Assembly: GCA_964527735.1 (NCBI GenBank)
Contig: CAZGPG010000002.1
Span: forward strand, 124,001-188,000
Source: JBEBVQ01 sp964527735
GTDB lineage: Bacteria; Bacteroidota; Bacteroidia; Chitinophagales; Chitinophagaceae
Direction: 5' to 3'
Length of the DNA stretch: 64,000 nt
The translations under genes and the position numbers were made by a program. Below are positions 24,290 through 32,923 of this stretch, piece after piece; positions within the stretch are counted from its first letter, which is position 1, and each line of letters opens with the position of its first letter. The notes below the pieces were generated by a model. The model was not told the origin of the DNA. It was given only the letters and a program-made list of their open reading frames with translations, and made no database searches.

Positions 24290-25735
24290 CTATCCCACAC
24301 TGCCTTCCAGTGTAAGCGCTAATAGCTTTTGTGCTTCCACAGCAAATTCCATCGGCAACTGATTGAGGACTTCGCGGGCATAGCCGTTGACGATCAGCGC
24401 CACGGCTTTCTCCGTATCAATACCACGCTGGTTGAGATAGAATATCTGGTCTTCGCCGATGCGTGAGGTAGTCGCTTCGTGCTCTATGGTAGCTGTATTG
24501 TTTCTCGATTCAATATAGGGGAATGTATGAGCCCCGCAGTGGTTCCCGATCAGCAGGGAATCACACTGCGTAAAATTGCGCGCATGGTTGGCACGGTTAC
24601 CTACCTGTACCAGTCCGCGGTAATTATTATCACTTTCCCCGGCAGAGATACCTTTGGATATAATACGGCTTTTGGTATGCGCGCCTATGTGGTGCATTTT
24701 CGTACCGGTATCGGCAATCTGCTTCCCCTTGGTTACGGCCACCGAATAAAATTCCCCGGATGAATGCTCTCCGATCAGCAGTACGCTCGGGTACTTCCAG
24801 GTAATGGCTGAACCTGTTTCCACCTGCGTCCACGATATACGCGAACGCTCACCACGGCAGACCCCTCTTTTAGTGACAAAATTATAAATACCTCCCTTCC
24901 CGTCCTTATCACCGGGGTACCAGTTCTGTACGGTAGAATATTTGATCTCCGCATCCTTCAGCGCAATCAGCTCCACAACGGCAGCATGAAGCTGGTTCTC
25001 ATCACGCTTCGGAGCAGTGCACCCTTCGAGGTAACTTACATAACTGCCTTCATCGGCAATAATCAGTGTACGCTCAAATTGGCCGGTGTTGGCCGCATTG
25101 ATCCTGAAGTATGTAGACAGCTCCATCGGGCAGCGCACACCCTTGGGGATATAAACAAAAGATCCGTCGGTGAACACAGCGGTATTCAGTGCGGCAAACA
25201 GATTATCGGAATGAGGCACTACAGTACCAAGATATTTCCGTACCAGCTCCGGGTGCTCCTGTATGGCTTCGCTGATGGAGCAAAAAATAATACCCAGCTT
25301 ATTCAGGTGCTCTTTATAAGTCGTAGCTACCGAAACACTGTCAAAAACAGCATCCACCGCCACGCCAGAGAGCGCTTTCTGCTCGGATATGGGGATACCC
25401 AGCTTTTCGAATGTCCGCAGCAGCTCGGGGTCTACTTCATCGAGACTGTTATATTTTGCCTGTTGTTTCGGAGCGGCATAATAGGAAATACCCTGATAAT
25501 CAATTTCCGGGAAGGTAAAATTCTGCCATTCAGGCTGCTCCATTTCCAGGAATGCTTTATACCCCTTCATGCGCCAATCGAGTAGCCAGCCTGGTTCATT
25601 TTTCTTTTTTGATATAAACCTGATGGTATCTTCATGCAGCCCCGGCGGGGCAATCTCCATATCAATATCCGTTACGAAACCAAACTCGTACTCACTGTTG
25701 GCCAACGCTTCAAGCATCTTGTTTTCAGTTTCCAT
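24290..25735 (-). CDS. sufB: Fe-S cluster assembly protein SufB
   Basis: A 481-residue scaffold protein on which new Fe-S clusters form. Seen: GLHEDTIRFISKKKNEPGWL near the start, FVYIPKGVRCPMELSTYFRI, SYLEGCTAP, and the C-terminal FYLNQRGIDTEKAVALIVNG. First gene of the operon sufB-C-D-S-E-T. No sufA carrier or regulator (SufR, IscR) is attached. A TAGCTTTG box 4 nt before the ATG suggests a leaderless transcript. Confidence 0.97.
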   Translation of the reverse strand: METENKMLEALANSEYEFGFVTDIDMEIAPPGLHEDTIRFISKKKNEPGWLLDWRMKGYKAFLEMEQPEWQNFTFPEIDYQGISYYAAPKQQAKYNSLDEVDPELLRTFEKLGIPISEQKALSGVAVDAVFDSVSVATTYKEHLNKLGIIFCSISEAIQEHPELVRKYLGTVVPHSDNLFAALNTAVFTDGSFVYIPKGVRCPMELSTYFRINAANTGQFERTLIIADEGSYVSYLEGCTAPKRDENQLHAAVVELIALKDAEIKYSTVQNWYPGDKDGKGGIYNFVTKRGVCRGERSRISWTQVETGSAITWKYPSVLLIGEHSSGEFYSVAVTKGKQIADTGTKMHHIGAHTKSRIISKGISAGESDNNYRGLVQVGNRANHARNFTQCDSLLIGNHCGAHTFPYIESRNNTATIEHEATTSRIGEDQIFYLNQRGIDTEKAVALIVNGYAREVLNQLPMEFAVEAQKLLALTLEGSVG

Positions 25736-25739
25736 TTTG

Positions 25740-25747
25740 CAAAGCTA
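25740..25747 (-). promoter_or_regulatory. -7 box of the suf operon
   Basis: On the minus strand TAGCTTTG (25747-25740), then CAAA, then ATG at 25735. It is an exact TAnnTTTG with the 4-nt spacing also seen at pyrD and the TPR gene. No well-spaced -33 TTG is seen (nearest is 25 nt away). Confidence 0.5.
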
Positions 25748-25862
25748 CGTCATGAAATCTTATCATCCCTGCCAAGGCAATCATTAGTTTCCATACACCT
25801 ATATTAGCACTCTATTTACCAGGGAGATATGGCATAAAAGATTGGCCGGGAACAGGGCAATA

Positions 25863-27338
25863 TCAACTTTTTGCCGTACCTTTATAGGATACATCATCCG
25901 CAGTCAGTTGTTTGCTTTTCCTGTCAAGAACAACAAGCAGAGCAATCCCTATATAGAACAGCGCCCCAACTTTATGTGTTTCAATAAGTTCTGAAAAGAA
26001 ATTATTAATAAACCCGGCCGCAAACATCATCACAATCCCGAGCGTTGCATATTCATAAAACCGGTCGCGTCCTTTAAAGCGGTGATAAATTTTTTGCGCC
26101 TGCGCAAACACAACCATAACCAGGGTCGCATAGAGGATCATCGCCGGCCACCCTTGCTCTACCAGCATGAGCAGAAAGTAGTTATGTGTCGTTGAGCGCT
26201 CCACATTCCGGCTCACGTAAGTACGGAAAGACGATACCGCATGCGGCTTGTAATAATGGTAAAATGAATTGGGGCCATATCCTGTCACAGGCTCTTCTTT
26301 ACTCATCCTTACGGCTGCAATCCAGCGATAAAGACGTTCCATGGACGACATATCCTGCCCGCGGAACGTAGCCAGCATATGCGAGGTAAAGTTACCATGC
26401 ATATAAGTGCGTTCGTAATTGGGCCGGAAATCAATATACCTGTTATTGTTAACCATATATCCAATCACAAGTATCAGTAGTGCAAAAAATGCAGGCATTA
26501 TAAGGTTGGCCAGACGCATCCGGATCGCAATACCGACACATGCCGCAAACACAACAGCTACCATAGCCGCACGTGCATAGGTCAGGTAAATGACCGGCAG
26601 AAAAAACAGGATAGCCAGCAGTATCAGAAAACGCATCCATGGTTTTTTACCCTTGGTCAATGGATAAACCATGCACAGCAACGGAAAGAACATGGAGATC
26701 ACAGTAGAATACTCCACATGATTATAGTAGATAGGGCTTATGGCCTTTTCCACCTTCCTGAAATTGAAGCTGTACTGGTAATGGCGGAAGAGGATCACCA
26801 GCATTGTGATGACCAAAGGGATCAGGAATATCCGGAATGCCAGCTTAAAATCCTTTTTCTCTGAAAACACCAGTATCGGGAAAATAAAAAACGAAGCAAG
26901 AAACCATGTTTTGGCTGCCAGAAACTTTGTACTGATCAGTGGCTCCCGGGTATAGATCACAGCAACAATAAGCCAGAGATATTGCAGCACGATGACCAGC
27001 ACGATCGGATTCCGCCACCACCATTCCGGCAACAGGCGGGGATTAGCGGCCAACATCACGATAAACAGCCCCAGGAACATCCACATCATCGGTTCATCGG
27101 GAGCTGAAGTGGAAAGTGTGGCGTTGTAAAATTCAAGATGAATAGAAACAGGGATTGAGAACAGCAGGATCCAATATGCCAGCTTCCAGTTGAGCGTTAT
27201 CAGCACCATGTACATCATAACAAATGGTACCGCCAGCAGCAGGTGCTGACCCGTCGCCGCGAAAAGCAGCGTACTAAGCAATGCTACGGCGAGACCCGCC
27301 GGCAGCAACCACCTATGATATGGAAGAAACATCTGCAT
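25863..27338 (-). CDS. O-antigen ligase-family polysaccharide membrane protein
   Basis: A 491-residue inner-membrane protein with about 12 hydrophobic segments and a long periplasmic loop near residues 310-385. That loop contains SMERLYRWIAAVRMSKEEPV, TGYGPNSFYHYY and RSTTHNYFLLMLVEQGWPA, the Wzy_C (RfaL/WaaL) pattern with the conserved His in THNYFL. Such proteins ligate or polymerise undecaprenyl-linked glycans. Its start is 2 nt from the end of the Wzz-like gene, so the two form a polysaccharide chain-length/polymerase or ligase pair. Ligase versus polymerase cannot be told from sequence. Confidence 0.8.
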   Translation of the reverse strand: MQMFLPYHRWLLPAGLAVALLSTLLFAATGQHLLLAVPFVMMYMVLITLNWKLAYWILLFSIPVSIHLEFYNATLSTSAPDEPMMWMFLGLFIVMLAANPRLLPEWWWRNPIVLVIVLQYLWLIVAVIYTREPLISTKFLAAKTWFLASFFIFPILVFSEKKDFKLAFRIFLIPLVITMLVILFRHYQYSFNFRKVEKAISPIYYNHVEYSTVISMFFPLLCMVYPLTKGKKPWMRFLILLAILFFLPVIYLTYARAAMVAVVFAACVGIAIRMRLANLIMPAFFALLILVIGYMVNNNRYIDFRPNYERTYMHGNFTSHMLATFRGQDMSSMERLYRWIAAVRMSKEEPVTGYGPNSFYHYYKPHAVSSFRTYVSRNVERSTTHNYFLLMLVEQGWPAMILYATLVMVVFAQAQKIYHRFKGRDRFYEYATLGIVMMFAAGFINNFFSELIETHKVGALFYIGIALLVVLDRKSKQLTADDVSYKGTAKS

Positions 27339-27339
27339 T

Positions 27340-28311
27340 TCAGCGTTTCACGGCAATCAAAGCCCTGAAATAAGCATTGAGCAATACAACGATTATGCTT
27401 ACAAAAAGACCGGTAAGCGCACAGGCTATTACCGTTAATACCATATTTAATCCCGTGGGCTTTACTGGCGGAGTGGCCGGTGTGATCACCTGTACAAACG
27501 AAAGTTCATCCGGGCCTGTACCTGTCGAGAATTCATTCATTAAAGAAATATACCCGGATCTATCCATTACCCACTGATCTTTTACAGAAGAAATATTTTG
27601 TATCTCTTCCACACCGCGCCCAAACTGCTTGTGGCCGTTGCTTTTCAGACTACCCACAATGGTATTTGTACGTGTAGGATTCACAATATCGTATATCTGG
27701 TATTCTTCGCGGAGCGTTATCAAAGAATCCGTAAGCAAAGAAATCATGCTGTCTGCTTCTCTTACCTTATCCTGCAGGGCGTAATACATATGCCCCTTGA
27801 TGGAAAGATAAAAGTTACGGTACTCCTGTTCAATAACTTTAACAGATTCATTCACTACATCTGCCGCTGTTTCAGGATCGTGATCCGTAAACATCACTTC
27901 CACATTTTTATACTCCGTACGGATTACTCTAAAATGTTTCTTCCAAAGGTTACCAAGCGCCAATCCATCCTTTTTGTTATCGGGATTGAGGTTATAATGC
28001 TGAAACAGATTCGTCTTTTCTACAACTTTGTTTCTCACCTGGTCAGAAAATGCGATAGCCATAACCCGGTCTATATCATCTTCTCCGGCAAAATAATCGA
28101 TATACCGGTCGGTGTTTGTGCGGAAGAAATAATTACGATCTGCATACAAGGGATTCGCCACAACCACCTCTGATTTTGCCTTATATTTATCCTTCTGGAT
28201 CAGGTAGCCGACAGCACCTAATGCTGCAGCCGATAACGTAATCCAAAGAAGCAAGCGACGTCGTTGATACAGGACTTGTGCTATATCAACCAGATCAAAT
28301 CGGGGGGTCAT
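27340..28311 (-). CDS. Wzz-like polysaccharide chain-length determinant protein
   Basis: A 323-residue protein with two membrane helices, one near residues 22-38 (LLLWITLSAAALGAVGYLI) and one near 288-312 (MVLTVIACALTGLFVSIIVV), preceded by the proline-rich TPATPPVKPTGLN typical of Wzz proteins. A large periplasmic region with helical, coiled-coil-like stretches lies between. It probably controls the length of a surface glycan made with the O-antigen ligase-like protein encoded 1 nt downstream. There is no C-terminal tyrosine kinase domain. Confidence 0.78.
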   Translation of the reverse strand: MTPRFDLVDIAQVLYQRRRLLLWITLSAAALGAVGYLIQKDKYKAKSEVVVANPLYADRNYFFRTNTDRYIDYFAGEDDIDRVMAIAFSDQVRNKVVEKTNLFQHYNLNPDNKKDGLALGNLWKKHFRVIRTEYKNVEVMFTDHDPETAADVVNESVKVIEQEYRNFYLSIKGHMYYALQDKVREADSMISLLTDSLITLREEYQIYDIVNPTRTNTIVGSLKSNGHKQFGRGVEEIQNISSVKDQWVMDRSGYISLMNEFSTGTGPDELSFVQVITPATPPVKPTGLNMVLTVIACALTGLFVSIIVVLLNAYFRALIAVKR

Positions 28312-28407
28312 GCAGTAATGATGTTTAAATTAATAACAAGATTTTTACTCCGGCGAAAATAACAAGATTTTGTACATTAACGATATAACCGGGATTTTAT
28401 TATCCGG

Positions 28408-29490
28408 TCAGACACTCTCACCGGCCTGCATTTTTTCAGCATTTTCAGCAAGTTGCAGGGCATCCAGCATTTCCTGGATATTCCCGTGCATAAAATCGTC
28501 GAGGTTATACAACGTCATATTGATCCGGTGGTCGGTAACACGCCCCTGTGGATAATTGTATGTGCGGATTTTCGCCGAACGGTCACCGGTGCTTACCAGG
28601 CTTTTCCTTCTGCCGGCAATCTCTTCTTCATGTTTGCGCACTTGCTCCTCATACAGACGCGTGCGCATCATCTGGGTTGCCTTTTCACGGTTGCCCAGCT
28701 GGGTGCGTTCCGTCTGGCAGGTGATGACCGTGCCTGTAGGTATATGCGTAAGGATCACTTTCGTTTCCACCTTATTGACATTCTGTCCGCCTGCGCCACC
28801 GCTCCTGGCGGTTTCCATCTTCAGGTCGCTCTCCTTCAGCTCAAAGTCCACCTCTTCCGCTTCGGGCATTACCGCAACGGTAGCGGCCGATGTATGTATC
28901 CTTCCGCTCGCCTCTGTTGCAGGCACACGCTGTACACGGTGCACACCGCTTTCAAATTTCAGCGTGCCGTACACATCATCTCCCTGCACTTCGAGCAAGA
29001 CTTCTTTATATCCTCCTACGGTTCCTTCCGTTTCGCTGACCAGCGCTACCTTCCAGCCTCTGCGCTCGCAATAGCGCAGGTACAGACGCAGCAGGTCTCC
29101 GGCAAAGATGCTGGCCTCGTCTCCTCCCGTACCGGCCCGGATCTCAAGCACTGCATTTTTTTCGTCCTGCGGATCTTTGGGTACCAACAGCCGGCGGACT
29201 TCCGCTTCCAGTTCTTCTTTCAGGGCTTCCTGCTCGTCCATCTCGGACTTTGCCAGTTCGCGCAATTCCACGTCGCTTTCCGAAGCAAGCACCTCACGGC
29301 TGAAAGCAATATTGTCTATACATTTCCGGTAACGCATGTACGCTCTGACAATCTCTTCCAGCTTACGGTATTCACGGCTTACCTGTGCATATTTTTTATT
29401 GTCACTTACAATTTCAGGGTTGGTCAACGCGATGCCAAGGTCATCGAACCGCGCTTTGATGGCTTCCAGTTTTTCAAGAATAGGGCTCAT
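28408..29490 (-). CDS. prfA: Peptide chain release factor 1
   Basis: A 360-residue class I release factor that ends translation at UAA and UAG. The codon-recognition tripeptide PAT is seen in RVQRVPATEASGRIHTSA, which marks RF1 rather than RF2 (SPF). The peptidyl hydrolysis motif GGQ is in RSGGAGGQNVNKVET. The length and end are normal. It stands alone: the upstream 280 bp hold GTAGAGACG repeats, and there is no prmC neighbour. Confidence 0.97.
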   Translation of the reverse strand: MSPILEKLEAIKARFDDLGIALTNPEIVSDNKKYAQVSREYRKLEEIVRAYMRYRKCIDNIAFSREVLASESDVELRELAKSEMDEQEALKEELEAEVRRLLVPKDPQDEKNAVLEIRAGTGGDEASIFAGDLLRLYLRYCERRGWKVALVSETEGTVGGYKEVLLEVQGDDVYGTLKFESGVHRVQRVPATEASGRIHTSAATVAVMPEAEEVDFELKESDLKMETARSGGAGGQNVNKVETKVILTHIPTGTVITCQTERTQLGNREKATQMMRTRLYEEQVRKHEEEIAGRRKSLVSTGDRSAKIRTYNYPQGRVTDHRINMTLYNLDDFMHGNIQEMLDALQLAENAEKMQAGESV

Positions 29491-29590
29491 ACTATAATGT
29501 CCGCTAAGAATTGTTCAAAAGAATTAAATACTCTGGCAAGGCGATGGGGTGCATACAGATAACAAAAGCGTTGAAGGATAGGCGGATACT

Positions 29591-29655
29591 GTAGAGACGC
29601 GATTTATCGCGTCTCCCCCGTGCAATAGTAGAGACGCGATTTATCGCGTCTCTAC
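29591..29655. repeat. Two GTAGAGACG-family palindromes
   Basis: A full copy at 29628-29655 has 13-bp arms GTAGAGACGCGAT and ATCGCGTCTCTAC around TT. A second copy at 29591-29615 has the same left arm and stem but loses the last bases (CTCCCCC). They lie between infB and prfA and share the head of the 74-bp palindrome at 7919. This motif type recurs in several bacterial phyla as a REP-like element. Confidence 0.85.
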
Positions 29656-29770
29656 GCAAGAACCGGTACGACATAGAATGCCATTGGTCAATGATTTCGG
29701 CCAGATCGTGAGGGTTCGTGATGACACCGTTCTTCGATGTAAGGCTATCAATCATGCAAAAGAAAGCTGT

Positions 29771-32746
29771 TTAGAGCGTACGTTTTACTTCTACTTCTTC
29801 GTACCCTTCTATAATGTCACCGACACGTATATCGTTGTAGTTCTTCACAGACAAACCGCATTCATAACCTGCATTGACTTCCTTCACATCGTCTTTAAAG
29901 CGTTTGAGGGAGGCCAGTTCGCCGGCAGTATAGATCACGATACCGTCCCGGACAATATTCAATTTGGTGTTACGAGCCATCTTGCCATCCAGCACATAAC
30001 ATCCGGCAATGGTACCTGTACCGCTGATCTTGAATATCTCCCGTACTTCGATATTGGCAACCGTTTTCTTTTCCACTTTGGGTTCCAGCAGACCTTCCAT
30101 AGCGCTCTTGATCTCTTCTATCGCATCGTAAATGATGGAGTAGGTACGGATCTCGATATTCTCCTGATCAGCCAGTTTCGCTGCCTGCGAAGACGGACGT
30201 ACCTGGAAGCCGAGGATGATCGCATCGGATGCAGTGGCGAGTAGCACATCGCTTTCCGTAATCTGCCCGACGCCTTTATGCACGACATTCACAGCTACTT
30301 CTTCTGTAGAGAGTTTCTGCAGCGAATCGCTCAATGCTTCCACCGATCCGTCGAAATCACCTTTAATGATAACGCCCAACTCCTTAAAGTTACCCAATGC
30401 AAGGCGGCGGCCTATTTCGTCAAGGGTAATGTGCTTGCGTGCACGGATACCTTGTTCGCGCATAATCTGGGCACGGTGCGTAGCAATTGTTTTCGCTTCG
30501 TTTTCGTCTTCGTAAACCTTGAATTTTTCACCTGCCTGCGGAGCGCCGTTCAGACCGAGTATCTGCACCGGTGCAGATGGCCCGGCAGAGGTGACCCGCT
30601 GGCCGCGCTCGTTGAACATAGCCTTCACCTTTCCATAATGCTGACCGCATACCACCATATCTCCCTGTTCCAGGGTACCGTTCTGTATCAATACTGTTGC
30701 CTGATAGCCCCTGCCTTTATCCAGTGAAGCTTCAATGACGCTTCCGCCTGCATAGCGGTCCGGGTTGGCTTTCAGTTCAAGCAGTTCTGCCTCAAGCCCG
30801 ATCTTTTCGAGCAACAGGTCGATATTCAGTCCTTTTTTGGCTGATATCTCCTGGCTCTGGTATTTACCACCCCAGTCTTCCACCAGGATGTTCATAGCCG
30901 AGAGCTGCTCTTTGATCTTTTCCGGGTTGGCTCCTTCCTTATCTATCTTGTTTAGCGCGAAGATCATCGGCAATCCCGCAGCCTGTGCATGCGATATTGC
31001 CTCTTTTGTCTGAGGCATGATGGCGTCATCCGCCGCAACCACAATTACAGCTACGTCGGCTACCTTGGCGCCCCGTGCACGCATTGCGGTAAACGCCTCG
31101 TGACCCGGCGTATCCAGGAATGTGATACGTTTCCCGGAAGCAGTCTGTACCTGATAAGCGCCGATGTGCTGTGTAATACCTCCTGCTTCGCCTACCACCA
31201 CGTTCGCGTTGCGGATATAATCGAGCAGTGAAGTTTTCCCGTGATCCACGTGCCCCATGATCGTAACGATAGGCGCACGCGGTACCAGATCCGCTTCCTC
31301 ATCTGCGGCGTCATCATCTTCCATATCCGACTCCTGCTGCAGGTTGATGAATTCCACATCATAACCAAACTCGCTGGATACCAGCTCTATCACTTCCGCA
31401 TCAAGACGCTGGTTAATTGACACCATGATACCAAGGCTCATACACTTGCTGATGACGTCTGTGAAATTAACGTTCAGCAGGCTGGCCAGCTCACTTACGG
31501 AAATAAACTCCGTAACCTGGATCAGCTTATCCTGATCTGCCTGTTCGGCTGCCGCGCGTTTCTCTGCCATTTCCTCACGCTTGTTGCGGCGATACCTGGC
31601 TTTGAGATTTTTATTACGGGAACCGCCGCCGGCCAGCTTGGCCTGTGTTTCCTGTATCTTCTTCTGTATTTCTTTTGTATCGATTTCCTGCTGTGCCGGG
31701 CGGTCATTACGTCCCCCACGAACACCTCCTCCACTTCCAGCTCCTGCCGGGCGGCGATCATGTCCTCCGCGCTGGCCAACGCCGCCACGAGCGCCTCCGG
31801 GTTGATCGGGACGGAATGTTTCCGGCTTTTTCTGGACCGGGATCCGTTTCCGGCTGCGTTTTTCTTTATTACTATCATCTTTACCGGCTCCTGGCGGCGG
31901 TGTAACGGGCAATTCGATCTTACCAATGATCTTTGGCCCTTCCAAACGGGGGGCTTTCATTTCGATATGTCCGGGCGGAGCATCCTGATTCTGTGCAGCA
32001 GACGCTGCCGGCTTTTCCGCCGGGATAGACCGGGGCTGCACCGGCGTTTCGGGTGCAGACTCCTTAACCGGTGGTTCTTCCGCCGGCGCCGGCGGGGTAT
32101 CCGGAATAATAGGAGCTTCCGCAGCAGGCTGTTCTGCCGGCTTTGGCGGTTCTTCTTTTTTCGTCGTTTTCTTTTTCACTGCCGCACCGGCTTTTTTCGG
32201 CCGGGACGAAAGGTTGATCTCATCGAGATTGATCTTACCGAGTATGTTTGGCCCCTCAAGACGGCCTGCCTTCGCCGGTGGCGGGGTAGCAACAGTCGCA
32301 TCTTCCGCATCTTCAGATTGTACCTCTGGCTCAGCGGGCTTTTCTTCAGGCTCGGCCGGTGGCGCTTCAACAGGCGGTGGGGTAACGGATGCTGGCGCAG
32401 GGTCTTTTTTCTTCTCTGGTACGGGTACGGGAGGAGGTGCAGGCTCTGCTGCCTCTTCTTCCTTCTGATCACGCACAGTGATATCCAGCTCTTCTTTCGA
32501 CTTTTTCAGGTTATCCAGCAAAGGCCCCTTGGGTAAAGCAATTTCATCGCTTTTACGCTTGGCCAGTTTATCCTGGGCAAATTCAGCCTGCAACGCATCA
32601 TACATCTCTTCCGTAAGCTTGGTATTGGGATTACTTGCGTTAATCTCAAACCCCTTACCGGTAAGAAACTCCAGAAGCGTTTCCTTGCCAATGTTAAACT
32701 CTTTGGCTGCGGCCAGTAATCTTGGTGTTTTGGTTGCTGTTGCCAT
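29771..32746 (-). CDS. infB: Translation initiation factor IF-2
   Basis: A 991-residue GTPase that brings initiator tRNA to the ribosome. An N-terminal IF2_N helix bundle (KEFNIGKETLLEFLTGKGFE) is followed by a long, low-complexity Pro/Ala/Glu-rich linker (about residues 95-350). Then come a second IF2_N region and the G domain near residue 495 with GHVDHGKTS, DTPGHEAFTAMR and NKIDKEG motifs, and domains II-IV. The long linker is usual in this phylum. Last gene of the rimP-nusA-infB operon. Confidence 0.97.
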   Translation of the reverse strand: MATATKTPRLLAAAKEFNIGKETLLEFLTGKGFEINASNPNTKLTEEMYDALQAEFAQDKLAKRKSDEIALPKGPLLDNLKKSKEELDITVRDQKEEEAAEPAPPPVPVPEKKKDPAPASVTPPPVEAPPAEPEEKPAEPEVQSEDAEDATVATPPPAKAGRLEGPNILGKINLDEINLSSRPKKAGAAVKKKTTKKEEPPKPAEQPAAEAPIIPDTPPAPAEEPPVKESAPETPVQPRSIPAEKPAASAAQNQDAPPGHIEMKAPRLEGPKIIGKIELPVTPPPGAGKDDSNKEKRSRKRIPVQKKPETFRPDQPGGARGGVGQRGGHDRRPAGAGSGGGVRGGRNDRPAQQEIDTKEIQKKIQETQAKLAGGGSRNKNLKARYRRNKREEMAEKRAAAEQADQDKLIQVTEFISVSELASLLNVNFTDVISKCMSLGIMVSINQRLDAEVIELVSSEFGYDVEFINLQQESDMEDDDAADEEADLVPRAPIVTIMGHVDHGKTSLLDYIRNANVVVGEAGGITQHIGAYQVQTASGKRITFLDTPGHEAFTAMRARGAKVADVAVIVVAADDAIMPQTKEAISHAQAAGLPMIFALNKIDKEGANPEKIKEQLSAMNILVEDWGGKYQSQEISAKKGLNIDLLLEKIGLEAELLELKANPDRYAGGSVIEASLDKGRGYQATVLIQNGTLEQGDMVVCGQHYGKVKAMFNERGQRVTSAGPSAPVQILGLNGAPQAGEKFKVYEDENEAKTIATHRAQIMREQGIRARKHITLDEIGRRLALGNFKELGVIIKGDFDGSVEALSDSLQKLSTEEVAVNVVHKGVGQITESDVLLATASDAIILGFQVRPSSQAAKLADQENIEIRTYSIIYDAIEEIKSAMEGLLEPKVEKKTVANIEVREIFKISGTGTIAGCYVLDGKMARNTKLNIVRDGIVIYTAGELASLKRFKDDVKEVNAGYECGLSVKNYNDIRVGDIIEGYEEVEVKRTL

Positions 32747-32883
32747 TCTAAACTTTAGTCAAAAAAAATAGCCTGGATACGTTGTATCAGCCCTATTCTC
32801 CAAACTGCAAACCTACGTTTTTTCGTTGAGAAAAGGGGCGTTACACGTAATCTGCCCTATATCTTGTTCCGCATTCTTCAGTT

Positions 32884-32914
32884 CCTGCATACACGGTTAT
32901 CCGTATTATGCAGG
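32884..32914 (-). promoter_or_regulatory. Hairpin in the nusA-infB gap
   Basis: CCTGCATA (32884-32891) pairs with TATGCAGG (32907-32914), with inner ACGG/CCGT (32893-32896 / 32901-32904) extending the stem. No U-tract follows on either strand, so it is not a classic terminator. The gap of 177 bp is long for this operon, so a processing or regulatory RNA element is possible. Confidence 0.45.
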
Positions 32915-32923
32915 ACCCGTATA

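Noticed and set aside
20300..25735. PaaD assignment for the DUF59 protein to match the PaaE-like reductase
   Set aside because: It is the last gene of the suf operon with 10-bp spacing, and PaaE is 18 kb away; SufT fits better.
28453..29562. 369-codon open frame antisense to prfA
   Set aside because: Shadow of prfA; translation is low in structure and has no known motif.
29504..29755. 83-codon open frame on the minus strand between infB and prfA
   Set aside because: Its middle is the translation of the GTAGAGACG palindromes (RRDAINRVSTIA), there is no family likeness, and it lacks a promoter box. Judged an artefact of the repeat.
31760..32536. Arg- and Phe-rich open frame antisense to the infB linker
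   Set aside because: Produced by the Pro/Ala/Glu-rich low-complexity linker read backwards.
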